This document shows, piece by piece, positions 55,508 through 64,000 of a DNA stretch of 64,000 bases. The DNA lies in NCBI GenBank assembly GCA_963978905.1, contig OZ022256.1, forward strand, positions 41,650,001 through 41,714,000, read 5' to 3'. The position numbers and the translations under genes were made by a program. Under the pieces are notes generated by a model. The model was not told the origin of the DNA. It saw only the letters and a program-made list of their open reading frames with translations, and ran no database searches. Position 1 is the first letter of the stretch; the number at the start of each line of letters is the position of its first letter. This stretch comes from Trichostrongylus colubriformis (lineage: Eukaryota; Nematoda; Chromadorea; Rhabditida; Trichostrongylidae).

Positions 55508-55697
55508 CCCAGTTGGGCCGGTTCACACTACTGCGCGCATTACAGACAGAAGCATGCAAAATGGGCTTGATCGATATCGATTGTTTGAATGGTTTGCAAA
55601 AAGAAGCACCCGGCAAGATCTCAATCAGTATCGATCAAGCCCATTTTGCTAGCTTCCCTCTCTGATGCGCGCAGTAGTGTACGCCAGCTCAACTGGT
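55508..55697. repeat. Foldback repeat, about 70-bp arms
   Basis: The left arm (CCCAGTTGGGCCGG ... ACACTACTGCGCGCAT ... AAAATGGGCTTGATCGAT) is inverted in the right arm (ATCGATCAAGCCCATTTT ... ATGCGCGCAGTAGTGT ... CAACTGG). The loop is about 50 nt. Confidence 0.85.
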
Positions 55698-56035
55698 TTT
55701 TGTGATGAAATGTGTGCTGGGTGATCAACAAAACGAAAGAAGCCATCACCAGTAAGTCTCATTTTACAGAATAGTTTGTCATCAAGCCGTTTGTTCCGTT
55801 CTTATAAGTTCAAAGCTTACTCAAAAGAAAGCTCATCTATTCATTTCCGAAATGAAATAAGCTGAGCATTCCAATGTTATTGTGAGCGAGTTATTGTTGA
55901 ATTACTGTATTCTCTTTCTAAAAGTGTGGTGCAAAGAAAACCATACGTGAAATGCAATCACGACTATGGTGACCAACTTCGAAGCTTGAAACTAAATAAC
56001 TTCAGATATCAGAGATTTCCTTATTTATCATTATG
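55698..56035. other. Spacer
   Basis: Nothing is recognised. Confidence 0.4.
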
Positions 56036-56225
56036 GGCGGAGGTGGCGTAGTGACAAGCGACGAGCACCTCACTCTCACAGCACGGGATATAATCCCCTA
56101 CTAGCGCCCGCGCAGGCTTAACAGCCTTCCATCCTTCCGGGGTAGTTAATTTGATACCATTCTCGTCTGCGAGAATGAAAATACTGACTTGCACATCGGC
56201 TGACCCTCGCAAGCCTTCGTATGGC
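56036..56225 (+). repeat. tRNA-derived SINE-like repeat, family B, copy 2
   Basis: GGAGGTGGCGTAGTGACAAG begins the repeat. The degenerate B box is GGGATATAATCCCC. The tail runs CTTCCATCC ... CTGACTTGCACATCGGCTGA. It is collinear with the minus strand of 13800-13992. Confidence 0.75.
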
Positions 56226-57064
56226 CAAATCACACTGCCACTTCTTCTCACACTGCCACTTCTTCTTTTCCCTTTTACATGTGCATCACCTTTACTCAAT
56301 CGGTGCTAACAAATAAATGGGATCACCTCATTGGCAGGACTAGAAGGTGCGATGTGTCCTGTAATTATCTTACCGTATACCTACCATATACTTTATGAAC
56401 TAAAGACCCTCACCTCATAGGAAGATGGGCACTGAGCAGCTACCCAGTCATTGGAAGTAAGTAGAGGAATTTTGATCATCACAGAAACCGCAGAATTCAC
56501 AGAAAGTGAGCACTTGAAAAAACGATCTTGAAAACGCAGTGAGTACGAGCAGAAGTAGAATAGCGCCTGATCTCAATCGCAGGAGCAACAGAATTCCCAA
56601 AATACTGAAAAAAGGAGTCTATAAAGCGAAAGATGCTTCAAAAAAATCATTTCTCTAACTTTAAAAGAGGTGATCCAGTCACACTCAAAATCACAACACA
56701 CATTCTCCTTACTTAGTTACAAACGATACTTACGGCAACCTCTTATCGGTCGTTTCCACTTGAGATCTCCCACACTGATGTAAAAAAATCATGTTCCAGT
56801 GATTGCTGAGTTATTAATCTGAGTTATTAATTTCCGGTCAAAAATATGCACACCATCAGCCATATACATTTATTTTTTGAGGGGTACAGCATCAGAATAG
56901 TAATAATAATGAAGCTTATTTGCTATAGAAAGGAAATGACGTTAAGAGTAATACGAACAGCAAGTACATATGAATCAGTGTAAACTAAGGGCAATAATGG
57001 AACAAGAGGATCATCAATGCATTTCCTGAACCTGGAAACCTAACAGCAACTATTTTCCTTCTGC
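56226..57064. other. Spacer
   Basis: The sequence begins with a duplicated CACACTGCCACTTCTTCT. Nothing else is recognised. Confidence 0.4.
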
Positions 57065-57760
57065 TTAGTTCCTTGTGGGGAGGATAAACTCGATCTGTGA
57101 AAGTGTGCTTTGCAGCTGCCTTTGTGAGGAAGAAGTAAAGTTGTTGAGGAAAAGCGGTTTCAAGACGTCACTTCTGTTTGTGGAAGCTCTTACTTTAACG
57201 AATGTACTGAGATGAAGGCAAGAATGCCCATGGAGAATTTTGTGGAACATCGAAAGATCAAGCTTTCTCCTACCCAAGCAAGAGGGACTGGCCCAGGTTA
57301 GAGTCACCAATATGGCCCAGGATATGCTGCAGTAAATGAATCCATTGACTCTGACCAGAAGTCCAGTAGTGAGCTGTTTCAAACTTTTTCCAATTTATCT
57401 TAGTTTCCCGCATGTGAAGCATACCATACATACATTTGTGTGCCATACACCCCAATAAGAGAACAGTAGAGTTTTTAGTGACCATCGCCCTGAAGACATA
57501 TTGGGTAGCTCTGTGTGCCTTCTACAATTTCTTTACAGTGGTCGTCAAAGGAGAAACCAGGGGTCATGAGCAATCCCAAATCAACAGTTCTATGATTATT
57601 TTGGATAATCGAGCTCCCTATAAGATACTCAGTGCGTCTTAGATCACTAATGGACCTTGTACCATAACTTATGACTTTATTTTCTCCTTTGACAGAGGAG
57701 GACTCCATTCTTCTGATCAAGAAGATGCAGCATCGAGGGCAGGCTGAGAAACGCTGCATT
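57065..57760 (-). pseudogene. Non-LTR retrotransposon reverse transcriptase, C-terminal relic 2
   Basis: Frames on the minus strand in order: YLIGSSIIQNNHRTVDLGLL then FSFDDHCKEIV (the v.DLGv....F..H motif), and after shifts RRKLDLSMFHKILHGHSCLH and then a C-terminal LSQIEFILPTRN. This is the usual C-terminal layout of CR1/Jockey-type RTs. Stops and shifts make it dead. Confidence 0.7.
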
Positions 57761-58312
57761 CATTCGTATTTCTTAGTTGCTTGTTTTCACGTCCTCGGCA
57801 AAGGTCACACATTTGGCTCCACAGAACGTGATAACATCGGGCAATTGGGCAATTCATGAGCGTAAGTGTTGAAAAGTATTAAGTTCTGGCGGATTACGAA
57901 AGTGTTCATGTACGTAAGGTATGTATTGATTACGACACCCCTTATATAGAATAGCCAACCATAACACATCGCAGTAGGGGCTTATATATAGACAAATGGG
58001 GACGGTGCGTACATATGTCTCACTCCTAAGCCGTTGAGGTTTAGTGGAGGCACTCCTGCTGGATGATGAAGGAGAGAGCCGCGCAAGGAGCAGTACCTAA
58101 GATACATTGTTGTTTGCACACTTATGATACTGCGAGGTCATGCCTGCGGTATCGTTACAAGAAATGCTTACCTAAATTATGTAAGGTACATAACCTGAAT
58201 TTGCATGTTGTCGTTCAATTCTATATGATAGTCCATAACTGGGATGTTCGGTTGTGAAATCACAACAGAAGTGAAATACTAGCCGCTTATACTGTAAGCC
58301 GCTTATACTAGC
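57761..58312. other. Spacer before the hairpin array
   Basis: No gene is recognised. A direct repeat GCCGCTTATACT lies at 58282-58310, just before the array. Confidence 0.4.
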
Positions 58313-58502
58313 ACCAGTCGGATTGGCCGGCTGACGCCGGCCAATCCGACTGGTCCGGGCCGGCTTCGCCGGCCTGGGGGCCGCCTCCGGCGGCCCGGAG
58401 GCCGGCTTCGCCGGCCAGAAGGCCGCCTTCGGCGGCCTGGGAGCCGGCTACGCCGGCCTTATAGGGGGCGACTCTCGGCTCGCCGCTCACGCGGCGAGCC
58501 GA
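58313..58502. repeat. G+C-rich array of seven hairpins, five on a 21-bp period
   Basis: Perfect inverted repeats: 58313-58331/58336-58354 (19-bp arms, loop TGAC); then GGCCGGC-TTC-GCCGGCC (58358), GGCCGCC-TCC-GGCGGCC (58379), GGCCGGC-TTC-GCCGGCC (58400), GGCCGCC-TTC-GGCGGCC (58421), GCCGGC-TAC-GCCGGC (58443); and finally a 12-bp stem 58475-58486/58491-58502. The five middle units are spaced 21-22 bp. Surrounding DNA is A+T-rich. A minus-strand frame (58308-58523) through it is low-complexity Gly/Ala and not credible as a gene. Confidence 0.92.
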
Positions 58503-58731
58503 TTTTCGCGGGTGTTGGCGCATATTTCCCCCTCAGGCCGGCATAATTCGCTTTATATTTTGACCCACTGACGACGGGTCTTCTTAGCTGCTCCTGTAAC
58601 TACCTGCTTACCATAGCATATCTACCCCTTAGATTTTCTGATTTTCAGCACGCGCCCCGCCCACTGTGGGCAGGGCGTAACATTGTATATGTGCGCCCCT
58701 TATTTCTTCGCTTATATTATACGAGATATGA

Positions 58732-60480
58732 CGAGATATGATTTTCCCCCATTCGCCTTCCGAAGCTCCTTATCAGCCCCTTATCAGTTGCTATCACTTC
58801 CGTTCCCTCACCGTTGATGTCCCCTTACTACCCCCTATATCACTTCAAAAATTCAGGGTCCCAGCTTTGCTGCGACGCGAGATATGATTTTCCCCCCATT
58901 CGCCTTCCGAGGCTCCTTATCAGCCCTTATCAGTTGCTATCACTTCCGTTCCCTCACCGTTGATGTCCCCTTACTACCCCCTATATCGCTTTAAAAATTC
59001 AGTGTCCCAGCTTTGCTGCGACGCGAGATATGATTTTCCCCCCATTCGCCTTCCGAATCTCCTTATCAGCCCTTATCAGTTGCTATCACTTCCGATTCCT
59101 CACCATTGATGTCCCCTTACTACCTCCTATATCACTTTAAAAATTCAGGGTCCCAACTTTGCTGCGACGCGAGATATGATTTTCCCCCCATTCGCCTTCC
59201 GAGACTCCTTAACAGCCCTTATCAGTTCACTTCCAATTCCTCACCGTTGATGTCCCCTTACTACCCCCTATATCACTTTAAAAATTCAGTGTCCCAGCTT
59301 TGCTGCGACGCGAGATATGATTTTCCCCCCATTCGCCTTCCGAGGCTCCTTATCAGCCCTTATCAGTTGCTATCACTTCCGATTCCTCACCATTGATGTC
59401 CCCTTACTACCTTCTATATCACTTTAAAAATTCAGGGTCCCAGCTTTGCTGCGACGCGAGATATGATTTTCCCCCATTCGCCTTCCGAAGCTCCTTATCA
59501 GCCCCTTATCAGTTGCTATCACTTCCGTTCCCTCACCGTTGATGTCCCCTTACTACCCCCTATATCACTTTAAAAATCCAGGGTCCCAACTTTGCTGCGA
59601 CGCGAGATATGATTTTCCCCCATTCGCCTTCCGAAGCTCCTTATCAGCCCTTATCAGTTGCTATCACTTCCGCTCCCTCACCGTTGATTTCTCCTTACTA
59701 CCCCCTATATCACTTTAAAAATTCAGGGTCCCAGCTTTGCTGCGACGCGAGATGTGATTTTCCCCCATTCGCCTTCCGAAGCTCCTTATCAGCCCCTATC
59801 AGTTGCTATCACTTCCGCTCCCTCACCGTTGATTTCTCCTTACTACCCCCTATATCACTTTAAAAATTCAGGGTCCCAGCTTTGCTGCGACGCGAGATAT
59901 GATTTTCCCCCATTCGCCTTCCGAAGCTCCTTATCAGCCCTTATCAGTTGCTATCACTTCCGCTCCCTCACCGTTGATTTCCCCTTACTACCCCCTATAT
60001 CACTTTAAAAATCCAGGTTCCTAGCTTTGCTGCGACGCGAGATATGAGTTCCCCGCCATTCGCCTTTGGAGGCTCCTTATCAGCTCTTATTAGTTGCTAT
60101 CACTTCCGGTCCCTTACCATTAATGTTCCCTTACCACCCCCTACATCACTTTAAAAATTCAGGCTAGCTTTGCTGCGACGCGAGATATGAGTTCCCCGCC
60201 ATTCGCCTTTGGAGGCTCCTTATCAGCTCTTATTAGTTGCTATCACTTCCGGTCCCTTACCATTAATGTTCCCTTACCACCCCCTACATCACTTTAAAAA
60301 TTCAGGCTAGCTTTGCTGCGACGCGAGATATGAGTTCCCCGCCATTCGCCTTTGGAGGCTCCTTATCAGCTCTTATCAGTTGCTATCACTTCCGGTCCCT
60401 TACCATTAATGTTCCCTTACCACCCCCTATATCACCTTAAAAATTCAGGGTCCCAGCTCTACTGCGACGCGAGATATGAA
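58732..60480 (+). repeat. Tandem satellite, about 145-bp unit, 12 copies
   Basis: Units start at CGAGATATGA: 58732, 58878, 59024, 59170, 59311, 59457, 59603, 59748, 59893, 60038, 60181 and 60324, with a truncated thirteenth at 60470. Most are 145-146 bp; one is 141 and two are 143. The last units (60038 on) form a diverged subgroup (GAGTTCCCCGCCATTCGCCT), and units 60038 and 60181 are nearly identical. Open frames through it (59106-60008) are just the unit repeated and are not genes. Confidence 0.95.
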
Positions 60481-60486
60481 TTTCGT

Positions 60487-61745
<1,259 letters not shown>

Positions 61746-63533
61746 TAAGCCGATTATATATAGTAGTGATGATCATTACTCATGTTGTTGGTATACTTGT
61801 GATCTCTTTTGCATTATCTCTTTGACTATCTGAGAATATATATGACCTTGACCGGGCTGAAGGGCTTATATAACATACGGATGTTTGCTGTTGCATTTGT
61901 GTGAAATGGTACTCTGTTTTGCAGCGCTATGAAACTTTCATAGCTTATTAGCTCAGGACTCGCAAGAATTGATTACTCGCACGACTCTTTTTGTTATCTT
62001 CAAGCCTATTAAGCACAGGGTCTAAAGAATGTTCCCGATTCGCAGACATTCAATATGAGTGGATATTGGGGACGACAGGTTGCAGGTTTGAAAGGAGAAG
62101 GTTGACTGCCGCTTACTTAATGATAGGGAATGAATGCCTACCAACCGCAGTAGAAAAGGGAGAGCCCAGTGTCTCTTCAGCCTTGTTCTCGAAAGAAGGC
62201 CAACATGTCATCTGCCTATGTATAGAATGTGCAATTTTCCTCTGGCATTATCTTCATTTTTGAGACAATCGAAAATTGCTCTTCAGCGCTTGAAAGTATC
62301 TGCGGACATGACGGCCTCGGAAACTCTCCACTTCAGCTGGAAGTTTTAGTTCAGACACTCTAAAGACAGTGGTACGAGTAAATCAGTTGCATCACTCATT
62401 CCATTTTTGATACTGACTGTTGGACGATTCCGCCATGAAAGCCGAGACGTCAAGCGTCCTTATTTGCGGTCGATACTGCAGTATTATGATACGATAGCTA
62501 TTATTCTGCTATCAGTATCATTGCTTCACTCCTAAGTCATTGTTCGGCAGAGTACAGCTCAGGAGGCGGGATAGGATAAAAAAGGCGACAGAAGCCAAGA
62601 AAGACGAGTTCTCCACAACTCAGAGGCGCAATCTTCATCGAAAACCCCGCGGGCAGAAAGGCTCCGTAGGACCTTAGTTTTTATGTGAATGCGTCACTTC
62701 AGCAATTTCGCCCTATTCACATCAGCCCTATCACTTTCTTTGAGATAACTTGTGCCAACATACTCAACAGAATCATGATTTCCTGATAGGTTTAATCCCA
62801 TTTATGAGTGTTTACTTTTCTATCCGGTGGCCTGACTTCCAAAGCCACTTGACGAATTCTGCTAAATTCATGACAGAGCGACGGATCGCGGAAGACGTTT
62901 CCGCCGCACTCACAATCAGTCGATTTCGCAAAACACACCATTATGGGCGTTAGCTGCGCCCCACTCAAAAAATAGAGAAAAGTTTTAGCGAACTCCTAGC
63001 TCTCAAAACATAAGCCTTCCTTTTGAGAGTTATGTTCATAGGGAAAAAAGTTTTTAGCCCTGATAATCACGCAACCACTGGGTACAGAGGCTTTGGAACG
63101 CCTTCATTGGGCAGAGGGAGCTTCATTCACTTTTCAGATTCTTTCTACTGGTATTCTTCTGGCTGATTGCCCCTTCGGCTTTCTTCAGTATCGTCAGCGA
63201 GCGTCAATACCGGGAAATTCCCTGCCACCTTCGCGTTCTTCCAGCTCCCCCGTTCCAGCCTGACCAATTCTGGTCCAATCGCCGATTACCTCCTCATCAG
63301 CCGTACGCGGAAACGGCACCTACAGGTAGGTGGTCAGTATACCTCTCTTTGGAGTACTCATTTGATTCTACTCATTCACCCAACGCCATTGAGCAGTCCA
63401 ACCGACTATCGTTTGCAGAAAAGATAGAGGCTTAGTCGACCCGGTACCATCACTGATATTCGCTCTGATTGAATTGATTCTATACTCAGTTTTTGATCGA
63501 CACAATTTTCCGCGTGGTATTGCGAGTCACTTC
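61746..63533. other. Spacer after the microsatellite
   Basis: Short unrecognised frames occur at 61991-62349, 62750-62953 and 63167-63427. Nothing is supported as a gene. Confidence 0.4.
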
Positions 63534-63735
63534 GATTAAAGGCACATTCCGCGCTCGCTGATGGGTGGAGTGACCAACTGACTCTCCATTGGTTGTCGGC
63601 GGTTGGAAGGCGGTCTCTCCTCGCCTTATTGCCTGCAATGGGGCGTGGAGAGAACGCCTCTTAACCGCCGACAACCAGTGGAGAGTCAGTTGGTTACTCC
63701 ACCCATCAGCGAGCGCGGAATGTGCTTTTAATTCA
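63534..63735. repeat. Foldback palindrome, about 80-bp arms
   Basis: The left arm (GCACATTCCGCGCTCGCTGA ... GGTTGTCGGCGGTT) is inverted at the right (AACCGCCGACAACC ... TCAGCGAGCGCGGAATGTGC) with few mismatches. The loop of about 26 nt is at about 63620-63645. A minus-strand open frame through it (63486-63782) is not treated as a gene. Confidence 0.9.
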
Positions 63736-64000
63736 TGAATCGATGAGGCGACGCACGAGAAAGAGTCAAGCGATAATCCCACTAAACCATTTAAAATGCT
63801 AATATCGATTACCGATGACCTTTTTCAAAGGGACATTTTGAGTACAGGATGACAGATAGTGTCGGAAGCACTGAATCGAAAGTGCCGTATTTTCAACAAG
63901 TTTTCCACGACACTAGGCTTGACCCTGCTTCTACAGCTCAATGCACCCTTCCAAATACGGACCAAATAGCAAGCTCGTTCTCGATCCCGAAACCCTTCTG

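Noticed and set aside
58308..58523. 71-codon minus frame rich in Gly and Ala
   Set aside because: It only translates the 21-bp hairpin units.
59106..60008. Series of 84-96-codon open frames
   Set aside because: They repeat the satellite unit and have no independent coding signal.

Overview
The window looks like nuclear DNA of a nematode, probably a strongylid (clade V, hookworm-like). The evidence is a nematode cuticle collagen gene with two introns, a 22-nt copy of the SL1 spliced leader with one mismatch, short introns ending in TTTCAG, and an atlastin gene whose large introns are packed with Tc1/mariner, BEL/Pao and tRNA-SINE-like repeats. No bacterial-style operons, rRNA genes or CRISPR arrays are visible. 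Most of the open reading frames are short and look like chance or transposon debris.

Left third (about 0.6-16 kb): one gene, atlastin, runs leftwards on the minus strand. Ten exons (613-16000, about 407 codons) can be placed by splice sites and by continuous similarity to the atlastin family. They cover the P-loop, the DTQG and RD GTPase motifs, the middle helical domain and the start of the membrane region. The C-terminal end is not seen. It should lie in the first 612 bases or beyond the window edge. Introns of 5.9, 2.2 and 5.6 kb hold a BEL/Pao relic, a complete but decayed Tc1-like element, a Mutator-like foldback element with 9-bp target duplications, a second Tc1-like element, an LTR-like promoter segment, SINEs and palindromes. 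Two weak candidate N-terminal exons lie at 24.6-25.1 kb. If they are real, the collagen gene sits inside an atlastin intron on the opposite strand.

Middle (16-58 kb): the collagen gene (16654-17696, plus strand) is the one gene that is complete in the window. The rest is repeat-rich intergenic or intronic DNA: four mariner-family copies (22.7, 32.3, 35.3 and 46.8 kb), a second copy of the Mutator-like element (39.6 kb), three families of tRNA-derived SINE-like sequences, two non-LTR reverse transcriptase relics (49.8 and 57.1 kb) and a dispersed C-tract repeat. A probable gene 5' end (49287-49526, minus) and a hydrophobic exon (about 50.2-50.3 kb, minus) belong to proteins I do not recognise. 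An SL1-like sequence lies at 41479-41500.

Right end (58-64 kb): a block of simple and satellite repeats. It starts with a very G+C-rich array of seven hairpins, five of them on a 21-bp period. Then come twelve copies of a ~145-bp satellite, an approximately 1.26-kb (GACA)n microsatellite, and, after a unique stretch, a ~200-bp palindrome. I see no coherent new defence or metabolic system. The most unusual structures are the G+C hairpin array next to the satellite, the SL1-like sequence and the possible nesting of collagen inside atlastin.
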